Shown: one piece after another, positions 35,062 to 46,081 of the stretch
Numbering within the stretch: the first letter of the stretch is position 1
Layout of the letters: each line of letters begins with the position of its first letter
From: Cephalotrichum gorgonifer
Lineage: Eukaryota > Ascomycota > Sordariomycetes > Microascales > Microascaceae
Assembly: GCA_900312665.1 (NCBI GenBank)
Contig: ONZQ02000014.1
Span: forward strand, 124,001 to 188,000
Length of the DNA stretch: 64,000 nucleotides
Direction of reading: 5' to 3'
Notes under the pieces: model-generated
Database searches by the model: none
What the model was told of the DNA's origin: nothing
The model's input: the letters and a program-made list of their open reading frames with translations, nothing else
Made by a program: the position numbers and the translations under genes

Positions 35062-37791
35062 TCATGCGTCATCCGGAATCGGTTTTTCGTCCACCTGGGG
35101 CTCGACACTAGATTCGATGGCTGGGGGCTTCGTCTCCTCTGGGCCTGACTTCACCGTTGGTAGTGGCTTTACCGCTGCGGCCTTGTCCAGCCTGCTCTTC
35201 CTGTAGTCGCTAAGACTGAGCTTCTTCTTGACCGGGCTCGGGTGCATCCCGTTGAGCGGGGTTGAGAGGCTACTGGTCGAGTAAGGGGACTGGACGATCG
35301 AACTCGTGGCCGACAGTGGAGTGGTCGCGCTCAACGCGGTATTTGGGAAGGCCGGTACCGGCGGCATGTGTACCCTGAGATCTGGCCTCGTGGAACTGGT
35401 TACCGCTGGGTCGTGAGCTCCGGAGGTCGAGGAGGTGGTAGCGGTCCCACCAGGGATGACAGACGGCGCATCCACCATGGCTACATCCCCCGGAGTAGGC
35501 GCCGGTGATGTCGCCATCGTGGAAGTCGTGTCTCTGTTTAGCACCGGCGAGCTCGACGCCGACTTGTGGTCTGTCGTCGGCGAGTCGATGTCCATGGCAT
35601 TATGCTCGACGCTCGATATCAGCGGTTTCCAGCGCTCCTCCTCGTCCAGCCTCTGTCGGTGGCGATTGCTAAGTAGTCGCTGGGACAGGGAGAGGATTCT
35701 ACGCCGAGGGCCGGGGTCCGGGCTCGCACTAAACCACTCGCCCTCGGTCGGGTCCGTTTGGACAGACGCATCGCAGTAGTTAGGGCGCGAGGGTGTCGAA
35801 GTTGGCCGAGATCGTCGTGTGGCAATATCCCGCTGGGTTTGCTGAAAGGGTGGAAACTGAGCGCGTGGCGAGATGGCGGTGGCGGGGGACCCAGACTTGC
35901 TCCGAGAAGTCCCCGTATCGACGTAATGAACGCTATTCGAGAAGTTCGGCGTCGTGTTGTTGGAGGCGGTCCGTCCGGACTTGGACTTGGCCGAGGCGGA
36001 ACCGTCCGACACCACCCGCTTCTTCTTCTTCGGTTGCGGCTGATGCTGCTGCTCCATTCTGCGAAAGGTATCTTCAGCCATGGCAATCTTGCGTTTATCG
36101 CGGTCGGTAGGCGCCGTCAATATTCCCAACTGGTCGAAAGACCCTTGCCGTAGCGGTGTTCGATCGCGACTCGGTGGCTTGCTTCTCGAGGATATCGATC
36201 GGTCATCGCCGTCATCGAACTGACCTTCGCTGGCAGCCCGGCTATTCGTGGCATGTCCGGTACTCGTAGGGGAGATATTCTGCGTCTTGGGCTTCCGCTT
36301 CTTCTTGGAGGCATTTGTTCTAGGTTGTGATCGGCTGAGGTAATGACGATGGAAGCGCACGAAGGCGCAGTCGTTTCCGAGGTCGCACGCACACCCACCA
36401 TATTCCGAGAGTAGACGGTGAAGCCACGTCGATATCTGCTGGTATTCGGTATCGTCCATCTCCGGCTGCTCGGCCCCGCCCATCTCGTCATCGCCAAGTC
36501 CGAGGAGGTAGAGAAGGCGCGCCTTTTCCTTGTTGGGGAACCGGAAGTCCCAGGGGAGGGTGATCTGCTCTTTGGCAGCGATGTGTCGGTCGCTGACCAG
36601 CCAGAAGTGGTACTCGGACCCGTCGGAGAGATAGGTATCAAGCACGGCGTTGGGCTTGCAGCTCCGCCTAACATACCGCGCCTCGGAGCCCTCTCTCCTC
36701 GTGTCTATGCACAGCGGGAGCATCGGGTGGAAGAAGACAAAGGGGAGCGGCGACGTCAGCTCCGTCCACAAATTTTCGGGGTCCGCACAATAGTCGTTTT
36801 GGAAGCCGATCTGGCCGTTCAGTTCCATCAGCGGGACATCTTTCTCGATGGCTGACGGGGCAGACAAGTACTGCAGCCGCAGCTTCTTATCGGGCGTGGG
36901 GGAGTAGGTCTTCTTCTCGACACGCAGCGCTCGTTTCCTTGATTCGATATCGGCGGGCAGATTCTGGAAGACGTCCTTGTACTCCTGGCCCGAATCGTTT
37001 TTGAGGCTTTCCCGGTCGTGTAGCCAGGTCGACATTTTGTTCGAGATGGCGAGAGTGGCGAAAGAATTGTTTCCCACGATCTGCACATCTTGTCCGCTAT
37101 GAAGAGAAAAGAAGTTGTCGGAGTAGTTGTGTATTTCGAAGTCGAGAGGGAGATCCGGGGCGCTTGTTGTGACTGGACTCGGCCCGTGTCCGTTGGTCTG
37201 AGGTTTCGCATTGCCGCATGTCGGGCTCTTCTTCGCCGTGTGTGAACTTATCGAGTGGGACGATCGATGCGACGTCTTCGCCCTCTTCGCGGGAGGGTGG
37301 TTATCGCTAGGGCTTGCGTGCTTCGAGGTCTCGTTGTCGGGAGTCGTGCCGTTCAATTGAAGATCGGTCGGCTTCGGCTTCTTCTTGTGGCTTTTGGATA
37401 CAGGGCGCTTATGTTTCTTGTCCTGCGATTCTTCCGCGGCCAACGGGTTTCTTAGCCTCCGAGTCCTCTCGATGGCCCTCTTGTGGTCGAGCGGGCGGGG
37501 ATTGCACTGATGGCACAAATGTGCGAAGTTCTCTCGGAGAGCTTCCTCGCGATTGTCGGGGTAGAAGCAGTCTATATGCTGCCACGTCTCGCATGTCTCG
37601 CAGAAGATCGTGTTTCCATCATCGTCAGCAAAGAGGCAGATACACTTGATGGTGTACGGCTCTTCCTCCACACCCTCTACCTTCTGAGGCAAGTCCTTGG
37701 CGGGCGCCGGCTCGATGGCGCCCGTCGGAGTGGAGAGGGTCTGACTCGGATCCGCGGTCTGCGTTGACAGAGGCGACAATTTTTCGGTCAT
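35062..37791 (-). CDS. set3: PHD and SET domain protein of the Set3 type
   Basis: A single exon of 909 aa. A PHD finger at residues about 50-97 has all eight C4HC3 ligands (CIC, CETC, H, C, CHQC). A Lys/Ser-rich nuclear linker follows, then a SET domain at about 275-435 with a post-SET-like cysteine group (GGCACDLGNDC, near 470). The catalytic NHSCxPN motif of active SET enzymes is replaced by RRSCKPNAV (near 372), so methyltransferase activity is doubtful, as in yeast Set3 and animal MLL5. In yeast the PHD finger reads H3K4 methylation and Set3 scaffolds the Hos2/Snt1 deacetylase complex; the same role is inferred here. The C-terminal half is Ser/Thr/Pro-rich and disordered. Confidence 0.9.
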   Translation of the reverse strand: MTEKLSPLSTQTADPSQTLSTPTGAIEPAPAKDLPQKVEGVEEEPYTIKCICLFADDDGNTIFCETCETWQHIDCFYPDNREEALRENFAHLCHQCNPRPLDHKRAIERTRRLRNPLAAEESQDKKHKRPVSKSHKKKPKPTDLQLNGTTPDNETSKHASPSDNHPPAKRAKTSHRSSHSISSHTAKKSPTCGNAKPQTNGHGPSPVTTSAPDLPLDFEIHNYSDNFFSLHSGQDVQIVGNNSFATLAISNKMSTWLHDRESLKNDSGQEYKDVFQNLPADIESRKRALRVEKKTYSPTPDKKLRLQYLSAPSAIEKDVPLMELNGQIGFQNDYCADPENLWTELTSPLPFVFFHPMLPLCIDTRREGSEARYVRRSCKPNAVLDTYLSDGSEYHFWLVSDRHIAAKEQITLPWDFRFPNKEKARLLYLLGLGDDEMGGAEQPEMDDTEYQQISTWLHRLLSEYGGCACDLGNDCAFVRFHRHYLSRSQPRTNASKKKRKPKTQNISPTSTGHATNSRAASEGQFDDGDDRSISSRSKPPSRDRTPLRQGSFDQLGILTAPTDRDKRKIAMAEDTFRRMEQQHQPQPKKKKRVVSDGSASAKSKSGRTASNNTTPNFSNSVHYVDTGTSRSKSGSPATAISPRAQFPPFQQTQRDIATRRSRPTSTPSRPNYCDASVQTDPTEGEWFSASPDPGPRRRILSLSQRLLSNRHRQRLDEEERWKPLISSVEHNAMDIDSPTTDHKSASSSPVLNRDTTSTMATSPAPTPGDVAMVDAPSVIPGGTATTSSTSGAHDPAVTSSTRPDLRVHMPPVPAFPNTALSATTPLSATSSIVQSPYSTSSLSTPLNGMHPSPVKKKLSLSDYRKSRLDKAAAVKPLPTVKSGPEETKPPAIESSVEPQVDEKPIPDDA

Positions 37792-40761
37792 AATCTAACG
37801 AAGAGGATGACCTCGTGGGGCGACTTGTTGCGTTCGAGGATTGTCGAGAGTGGGACAGATTTAACGATGCCGTATGGGTAGCATGTCGACGCCGGTCTCG
37901 ACGCGTTCGTGTTTCGGATGGGACGAGATGGAGATGGGGATGAAAATGGTGGATGGCTGAGTACGAAGGGAGGTCTCAAACGCAATCAGGCAGGCCAAGG
38001 CTGGTGATGGCGGTCCACCACTCGAGAGAGAGAGCGAGAGAAAGAGAGGAGGTAAAGGGTAGAGGGTCGCGAAGGGTCGTTGTCGACAAGGAAAATGTGT
38101 CGGATAGATTAGGGCACCCTGACAACCCGAAGTAATGGCTTTTAAACGCGGTGGAGGGAGTTTATTGTTGTGGAGGTGGCCGATTCGCGAAACTCGTGAT
38201 GGTCGAGGAATGAGGGCGAAGAAGCGAAGAAATGCGCTCGAACGGGGGGGGGGCGAACCAGGCGTCAGTTCGAAAGTCTAATAAACGGGTCGGTACTGGG
38301 AAATGCTGCGTTGACACTTAGCGCGTCAGTGAAGACAGATCCGACACAAGGAAAGGTCGCGGTCGGTGGTATTTCGAGTCAATGTGAGAAAGGACGACGA
38401 TGGTTTACGGGAGGAAAGAGAAGGAAGAGGGGGACCACAAACACGGAGGGTAGGAAAGGCCGGGTCGGGGGTCGGGTGTGTGGGAAGACTGGGTGTTGTG
38501 AGCGAGGAGAGAAGCGCAGCGACCAGAGAGAGCAGTGGAGCGGGAGGAGGACCTGGGAGGGTGTGTGCTGTGGGAAGGGCGGGCGTGTGCGAGGAGACAC
38601 TAATAAGTCGGGATAAAATTTGGTCGTGTTATTGTTATTGGGGGGGGTGGGCGTGGGCGTGGGCGCAACATCCTTGGTGAGATGGGGCCGCTGTAGGTCG
38701 CAGATTCAACAGAGCAGCCAGCGCCCGAAGCAGCCACTGACTGGTTGCAGCAAAGTATGGAGGGACACTAAGCTGGCAGTCTGTAGCGCCATTTCAGAGT
38801 GGGAGGGGGGAAAGGTCAGAGCCTCAACGAGAGAAGGCGACTGCTGAGGGCGCGTACCTAATACCTTCGTACTCGTTCATGAGCGGTACCTCGGACGAGT
38901 ACGAGTACTCGGGTCGGGGCCACAGGTGAGGTGATGCGAGGGCATTGGAGCTACAAGCAGGCAGGGCAGGACAATGGCCGTTGGTGATGGCCGTTGGAGG
39001 GATTGAGGTCACCAACCATCATTAGGCAGGGTAGGCCAGCGTTAGGACTCCTGTTGTAGTCCCAACCTCATTCCAGGATTTGCTGTCCTCCTCGCGTGAG
39101 CAGATTTGGCGGCGGCGACATTGATGCAGCTTGGACAAGAGAGGACGCAGCACCCCTCCCATCTCGAGTCTGTGTAGACTTGGCTTGGAGCTGAAGCGCA
39201 AAACACCCGTACAGAGTACAGGCAGGTCGGCCGAGTACGCACCAGTCCGAAGCGTACGACGGGGGTATTTGAAGGTATTGGTGACATGGAGGTTTAACAG
39301 GCGTGTTGCAGATGCCGATTCCTGACCGGGCGGGACCAGGATCTCGCGTGCTGAGTGGTTGGTTGGATCAGGGGGTGCCCAGGTGTCCAAGTACTCATAC
39401 TTGTGAAGTCATGTTCCGATTCCGCGAGAAAGCCGAGCGCAGTTGAGGTACCGGTACCTCCGCCAGGATACGCTAATCCCAAAAGAGCGGTGGCTCGAAC
39501 TGGATGGGGTACGACTTTGACTCCGGCAAGCCATTGTGACCGCCTGTGCAAAAGCAAAAGGATATTCCGGTGGCTGCCTCAGGCGGTAAGGTCCGTCCGT
39601 GTATGTCTTGAGAGGGAGTGCTGGAACCCCCGCCACAAAGGGCAGGAGGGCATGGCACTGTGTGGTCAGAGTATGCGAGGGAATTATACTGAACAAGAGC
39701 CGGCTTCGAAATAAAGCATTTAGAGGGGACAAGCAAGGTTTGAGATGAGGATGATGGCAGCGATGATAATAGGGGACGTGAGAGGCTCTGCAGATGTGAA
39801 GAACAGTCGTCGGCTCTCGCTCTGGTTTGGGTGTTAGTTACGAGTAGAGGTGGTTGGTGTCTGGGTTGAGGACGAGCAGTGGCAGCAAGTGTGAGAAGGC
39901 AGCAAGGTGAGCGGCGCTGGACTCCTGCCTGGTGATGAGAAAGGGAGGGCAGCAACCGTCGGGGCAGCAGGTGGCCCTAATTCGATGGGGACCTTCGGAG
40001 ACAAGAGCCCTCAGCCCGCCTCTCCATTGCCATCATTGTGCAATTCAATACAGCAATAACTCCCAAGTGCATAAATACCTCCATCCATCCACCTGATCGC
40101 TGATGCAGCTACAGGTGCATCAGTGAGTGGATGCCTGTTGACATCTGGAGGGAGTCGTGTTTGTACCGCTACTCCGGCACGCCCCACACCAGGCTTTGGC
40201 AGTCACCTACCAGTGGATGGAACAGGTTCCACTTGGTGGTCTCTGGTTGACTGGGCTTGTTAGTGTGTTAGTATCAAGTACTCATACTTCAGAGCTTCCC
40301 TTTTCTACCATCCTACTCTCGGCCAGACAGAAGTACGAGTACACCCCAAGCTTCCTGCACGATGCTGGTCCAACCCCTGCTCCTGCCATGTTGGGTCTCG
40401 CAGGCTCACTTTGACGAGCAACGAGTACGAGTAAGAGTAACCGTCCGTCCGTTCGCCTGACAAATCACAGATAAGGGGCGGATGACTTCGCTGCGGTCCC
40501 ATACATGTACGAGTACAACTGCAAGCAATACCTTTCGCATTTTGAGGAGCAGGAAAGAGGCTCCATCCAACCCACCGATGTCTGCTTGCCCATGTAGATG
40601 CTCTAGTCTATGGCCCTTTTCGCTGTCTTTCGAGTGAGTGAAGGGATTCGACAACCGCCTCCAAACGGTCTAGACGTTCATGTCCTCGCCCAACAGAATC
40701 AAGCCCCTGCCCAGTCCGGCGACAGAAGCCCCCTTCTCCCAGCCGTACACCGACCCGTCGT
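37792..40761. other. Upstream region of set3 and 3' flank of ade12
   Basis: A noncoding 3-kb stretch. It starts with purine-rich plus-strand DNA (the pyrimidine-rich leader of set3, about 37905-38060 and 38400-38580). G runs lie at 38245-38254 and 38640-38648. A cluster of GAGTAC/GTACTC motifs spans 38869-40516, and a 16-bp palindrome GAGGTACCGGTACCTC lies at 39445-39460. No gene is supported. Confidence 0.55.
38869..40516. repeat. Cluster of GAGTAC/GTACTC motifs
   Basis: Copies occur at 38869, 38897, 38903, 38905, 39391, 40278, 40337, 40423 and 40511, often extended to CGAGTACGAGTA. Two of them share a 15-nt block, CAAGTACTCATACTT, near 39388 and 40275. They are related to, but distinct from, the TACTTGTA family. 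Confidence 0.65.
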
Positions 40762-42714
40762 CTAATTCCCCCGGTCTATCATGTCCTCTCGCCCCGGGCC
40801 GGTCCCGATCCACCGGATCTTCACGCCAACGTATTGCTCGATGAAGGAAACGTAATCCTGGGCCTCCTTGGGCAGATCCTCGAACTTCTTGACCTTCGAC
40901 GTCGACGCCTTCCAGCCGGGCATCTCGTGGTACACGACCTCGATAGTCTCTAGAAGGTCTAGGTCGGCCGGGAACGTGGGCAACTCAGCCTTGGTCTCGG
41001 GGTCCTTGTATGCAACTTAAATCCACGTCAGTGTTCGTGGCCCTGTGCACAGGCATACTCCCCACCCCCTCCGGCAGGGCTCCCAAACTTACCTGCTATC
41101 TTGATAGTCTCCATGCCATCAAGGATGTCCAGTTTCGTGAGGTTTCTAAGAGGACAGGTCAGCGCCCGCAGAACTCCCGCATGCTTCAGATATCCTCCCT
41201 CCCGGGCACCCAAATGTACTCACAGTACGTTATAGTAGTTTAGCATTTGCGAGTACTTCACCTGGACCAAGTCAAGCCAGCCGCATCGCCTCCTTCGTCC
41301 AGTGCTCACACCCCACTCGCGACCGACCTCCTGAAGATGCGTTCCGACGTCACCAAGATCCTCGCTCGCGAAGGGGCCGGCACCGACCCTGGTAGTGTAC
41401 GCCTTTACGATGCCGATGATGTTGTCGAGCTTCGCCGGGTTCAGACCTAGGCCGGCCACGACACCACCCAGTCCGGTATTCGTCGAGGTGACGAAAGGGT
41501 CTGTTCAACACCAAAATGGTCAGCACTTTAGAGGTCTCTATCTCTGCCAACACGGGAGCATTGGAGGAGGGCAGCGAGGTTTCCGCGCAAAGGGCACCAC
41601 GGGGGCAGCAGCGCCGTGCAGCCGAAACCGCGTCCTAGAGACTTACATGTGCCATAGTTGAGGTCGAGCATCAGGGCTTGGGAACCCTCGATCAGGACGC
41701 GTGCGTTCTTGTTCTGGGCATCGTTGATGAAGGTGACAGCGTCGACGACGTAGTGCGCCAGCCTCTCCCGGTAGCCCCTGAAGCGCTCTATCTCTTCCTC
41801 CACATCGTATACGAGGGCATCGCCGAAGCGCTTCTTGTAACCATCGGCGAGTTTCCGTAGTCGGCTCTCGAAGACGTCGGCGCGGAACATCTGGCTCATG
41901 GTGATTCCGCTCCTCGTGGCCATGGAGGCATAGGTTGGGCCGATTCCGCGCTTCGTTGTGCCGATGGAATTGGCACCGAGCTCCGTCTCCTCGGCCTGGT
42001 CGACGGCGCAGTGGAGGTCAAAGTCGATGTGGCATCGGTCGGAGATGAAGATGCGGTCGTGGACCTTCTCCAAGCCCTTCTTCTCGACTGTCTCGAGCTC
42101 GGAGAAGAAGGTGGGCACGTGGACGACGACGCCGGATCCGATGAGGTTAAGGCAGTTGGCGTTCATGAGACCGGAGGGGAGGAGGTGGAAGTCATAGCTG
42201 ACACCGTTCGCGACGATGGAGTGGCCGGCATTGTGGCCTCCCTAGAGCAAGCACGCAGACGAGCGCGATCAGTCAGCGGTTGTCCCTTCGGAAGATGCCC
42301 TGCTCTGTCGAGCTTGGCCCCAGGCCCAGCGGACTACGGGTGGATCTCGCAGTAGGGGTATAGAGACGCACCTGGCCTCGGGCGCAGATCTGCGCCTGGC
42401 TGGACAGGATATCGACCAGCTTGCCCTTCCCTGCAAAGAAGCATTAGTCCCGCAAGCGGGGGGTAGCATATGCGAGGAGGTTTACGCGCCTTCGTCACCT
42501 ATAGTTCGAGAAAGCGAAGACAGGTTAGCATGATGGGCCTCTTCGTGACACCTCCCGACGGGCAGGAGCGCTCCTCCCTGGCCACAGTCGCAAAGAGTGT
42601 AGTAGTCATGGCCCCGCGACCGGGTGTGAGGGGCATCTGGGGGGTGCGCAAAAAAAAACAGGGGAACAAAAACTTACCCCACTGAGCACCAAGCACAACA
42701 TCAATTGAACCCAT
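40762..42714 (-). CDS. ade12: Adenylosuccinate synthetase
   Basis: Seven exons on the minus strand: 42714-42678, 42498-42490 (9 nt), 42430-42372, 42241-41647, 41500-41224, 41145-41093 and 41015-40762. They sum to exactly 428 codons, giving 427 aa, the normal length. The enzyme joins aspartate to IMP using GTP in AMP synthesis. Visible motifs: MGSIDVVLGAQWGDEGKGKL (GTP loop, assembled from three exons), GGHNAGHSIVANG, SIGTTKRGIGPTYASMA, NYGTYPFVTSTNTG and CGWLDLVQVKYS. The C-terminal region with VAYKDPET and IEQYVGVKIRWIGTGPGRED ends the protein. All introns are GT-AG except the second, which must start with GC to keep the invariant loop. Other splice choices near exon 2 break the frame. Confidence 0.93.
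42490..42498 (-). other. 9-nt micro-exon of ade12
   Basis: GTGACGAAG, preceded by CTATAG (with TGCTAAC upstream) and followed by GCGCGTAAAC. It codes the end of one Gly codon, Asp, Glu and the first base of the next Gly in GDEG. The following intron, 42489-42431 (59 nt), starts GC and ends TTTGCAG with an ACTAAT branch site. Confidence 0.8.
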
Positions 42715-44852
42715 TGTATCGTTCGTGAAAGGGAATTACGTCTGGCCGGGGATTCTAAAAGACGGTCGACACCTCTGCTTCAAAGCGAGGGTAGGAGAAG
42801 GAGAAAATTTCGCCGAGTCTTCTCTTGAAACAGGGCGACGAACAAGAGGAGAGCGAGCGACTTTCAATGTTAGTCAATTTTCGCGGGGTCCCGGCTATGG
42901 GTGAGTGGTGCAACTTTCAGATGGTGGGGCAGGTTCCAACACAACAGGAACGAGTACCCGTAGCAAATCTTGGCTCTAATACAGTTGTCATACAAGTACG
43001 GGCAGGCTCGTAGTCCGGGATCGGTACGAGCAGGTCCGAGTACTGAGTACCCGTAATTATTAGCCTTTGCGTGCGGGCAACGGGAATACTTAGATTGTCG
43101 GACCGAGGGAGGTAGTGTTGGTATATGGAACAGGGTATCCTGATACCTCAAGAGCAAGTATACAGCGCAAATAAAAATAGACATTCATTACAGGTCATAT
43201 TCTCTCCATTACCTCCGCTCTCTCATGTTAGTTTGCCCCTCGTCCATTTCTTGCGCAATTTTCTTGGCGGGGGAAGGGGGGGGAGGGGAGGCGGAACTCG
43301 CCGTTTTGTGGCCACCCGTCTTGTTACTGCTCCGGACGATGACTCAAACCGCCCTGGCCTGTTTTTGCTACACTAGATACGCCAATCCAACAAGTACACG
43401 GGCAGGTTACTCATTACACTTTGCCATGGAATCCATAGTGTCCCTCAAGTGCCATAGAGGGGCTCCTCTAAGATACAATAGCCTCCATGCGAATAGCTCA
43501 TAGAGTCGACTTTGAGTCCAATAATCAGGTGTGTGGAATTGGCGGTTGGACCTCCCTGTGTGGTTCCGTCCTTCCGGAGCAGGACGACGCATTTCCATGT
43601 GTTATAATTCGCTGAGGTTGGGCTTTCAAGTTCCTGTCTTTACTACGTTAATTGCCAGATAATACTTGTACTAGTCGGCCGTCCTGGGGACAAGATACCG
43701 AAGCTTGGCTCCGACTAGTCTCGCGGGTACCGGTACCGGCGGCATTCGCACGTGCGTACTGGTACAAGTGAGGAAATCCCTCTGTCCGCTTCGGATGCCG
43801 CCCAGTGAAGGGATGGATGGCATTCTGTGCCATCATCCATTTGAGTCTCACGCGGGCGAATCGGTTGAGATCCGCACTAAGCAGCGATACCCGCCCGAAG
43901 CGGCCAGGGCCTTGGTACAGGTACACTCTCTTCTCCAAGGCAGGCCAATGAGCAATTGGGCCCCTTCTTATCGGTGGTTTATCAATCACTTGCCACTCTC
44001 CGAATTCCGAAGGACATTGATTTGATATAAGTGGCACCAACCACCTGCCTGAGTTTGCCTACAAAAATCGGCGTGCGATCTACTCTGGTCAGATGGCATT
44101 AGGGGGCAGTTGGGCGAAGGCAGGGAGAGAAACTTGTCCAACCCGAGCGACTGCTGTCCTGCCGTCTCCGGGGCAGCCACGGCCAAGGCAAGGTTCGGAC
44201 ACGGGACCGAACCCAGAGAGATAGCTATCTGTAAATCTGTAAGTGAAGTGAGCGAGGGAAAGCATTTGATCGTCCCGAGCTTGAGTGAGAATCCGCCAGA
44301 ATATGCATCCAAGGGTTGATGCCAAGCCTAAACTGCGAAACCTTGTCCTTCTCAAAACCGCCACCCAACTTACCACAGTAAAACGCCAGGAATACCCCTA
44401 GGCCCTGCTCCCAGGAAGTGGCAGTTGTGTAGGACAGATGGATGTGCCTGCTAATAGTATCGTGAGCCAAAAGGTATTAATACCACTTTACAAGTATTAT
44501 GGAGAGTCGTATTACATGCCTACAACGTGCCCCACACCCAGCCAATCACGGGTGCGCACAGCCCCCTCTATCGTCATGTTCCACCTGACTTGCCCAATCC
44601 CGTGAGGAAGGGACCCCCCAGACTCAACCGCATGACGTGCCTGCCTGTGGTCCCTGCCTCCGCCTCTTGCCTTTCACCAACCACTCCCAAGGTCCGATTG
44701 CACAAGTCCGACTTCACCCTGCACCAACAGCCCCGATAACCAAGCAGGAATACCCATATCTCCGTTCCCATCATAATTAGCATTCCATCCCTTTCCCCTA
44801 CTACATATCCTTCACCCGCCCTTCTTCCGACGACGGGTCCATCCTAAACGCA
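42715..44852. other. Divergent spacer between ade12 and npc2
   Basis: Noncoding 2.1 kb. Exact TACTTGTA/TACAAGTA copies lie at 42991, 43663 and 44489, with related GTAC-rich pieces at 43021-43052 and 43726-43760 (GGTACCGGTACC palindrome). A G-rich run at 43266-43292 could form a G-quadruplex. No gene is supported. Confidence 0.55.
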
Positions 44853-45605
44853 ATGAGGCTCTCCACCGCCATCACCCTCTTATCGGCGGCCTTGGCGCCC
44901 GTTGCGGCCTCCATCTCCAATGTCCGACGAGGAGCCGACCTCAAGGTGCCCGGCGACTCTCCGATAGAGTACTGCAGCCCCGACCACGCGGATGATATCC
45001 TGACGATCGAGAGCATCGACCTCTCGCCGAACCCGCCCCTCGCGTGAGTAGTCGACCGCCCCCGCTCCCCGTTCCTATCACGGGCTCTTCTCAATCTCCG
45101 AATACAGTTTGCATGCTAACTCCGTGTGTACAATAGAGGCGAAGAGCTTCTCATCACAGCCGTGGGCAAAACGTCCCAGGACATCGAGGAGGGTGCCTAC
45201 GTCCTCCTCCAGGTCAAGTACGGTCTCATCCGTCTCATCAGCACCACCGCCGACCTCTGCGAGCAAATCACCAACGTCGACCTCGAGTGCCCGATTAAGA
45301 AGGGTGACCTCTCCATCACCAAGGCCGTCGCCCTTCCTGCTGAGATCCCTCCCGTGAGTTTCCCCTAGGCTTTGGCCCCCCGTTGACCGCTGGCGGTCAA
45401 GGGATTCCCTTCCCCCCCCCCCCCACCCCCCCCTTCTTCTTCCCCCTTCTCCTAAAGTCCCACGACTAATGCCTCGGGTCTCTCTCTCCAGGGTAAATAC
45501 ACCGTGTCCGCAGACGTGTACTCGGCCAATGATGAACCCATCACCTGCCTCCAGGCAACCGTCGTTTTCCCGAGGGCAGGGTTTGCCCTCAACTTTGAGC
45601 TATAA
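44853..45605 (+). CDS. npc2: ML-domain phosphatidylglycerol/phosphatidylinositol transfer protein
   Basis: Three exons, 44853-45043, 45137-45353 and 45492-45605, give 173 aa. A signal peptide (residues 1 to about 20) is followed by a short pro-segment and an ML (MD-2-related lipid recognition) domain of the NPC2 family. Motifs: EYCSPDHADDILTIESIDLS, EEGAYVLLQVKYGLIRLI, ADLCEQITNVDLECPIKKG and PPGKYTVSADVY, with four cysteines in the positions usual for fungal members. Such proteins bind lipids in the vacuole or secretory lumen and move sterols or phospholipids between membranes. The second intron has a long C run (about 45413-45430). The gene is convergent with vma7. Confidence 0.93.
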
Positions 45606-46081
45606 GGCTTGAATGGCTGGCACTGTTTACAAAACTTGCATCCGGTACAAAGCGTTCTTCTTTTCGGGGTTGGAATCTGGAACAGGAAATATGAAATACA
45701 AATACATGGACACGCACAAGATTCCTTTCAGGCGATATCACGGTTGTTTCTTTTCTAGCCATTGGCTCTTGTTTGGTTTCATTTTCTTCCTTACACGATA
45801 GTCTGCATGAATCGATCGGTTCTTTCCGTTGTAGTTGGCTGAGGGAGGCGGAAGCCCCATTGTCGTTTTAACAGATATAGCTTGGTCCCATCTAGTGGTT
45901 ATCATTCATTTGAGATTGTGCCTCGCATTAAACCCGTAGGCCGAAGGAGATAATCCGAGTCTAAGAGTGTCCAGGAGACCTTCTCTCTCTCCCGTCTTAC
46001 AAAATCGCGGTATCTTGGTGAAGAATCTTGGGAATTGGAAAAAAAAAAACAATAAAGCAGACCCGTGACGCCCATGATAAA
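45606..46081. other. Shared 3' region of npc2 and vma7
   Basis: A convergent spacer of 476 bp, AT-richer than the surroundings, with an A run at 46041-46050. No frame is supported. Confidence 0.6.

Noticed and set aside
39445..39460. 16-bp palindrome GAGGTACCGGTACCTC
   Set aside because: About one 16-bp perfect palindrome is expected by chance in this length, and nothing around it suggests a specific role.
42484..42498. GT donor at 42485-42484 giving a 13-nt ade12 exon
   Set aside because: It would put the following KGKLVD block out of frame and break a loop that is invariant in the family.
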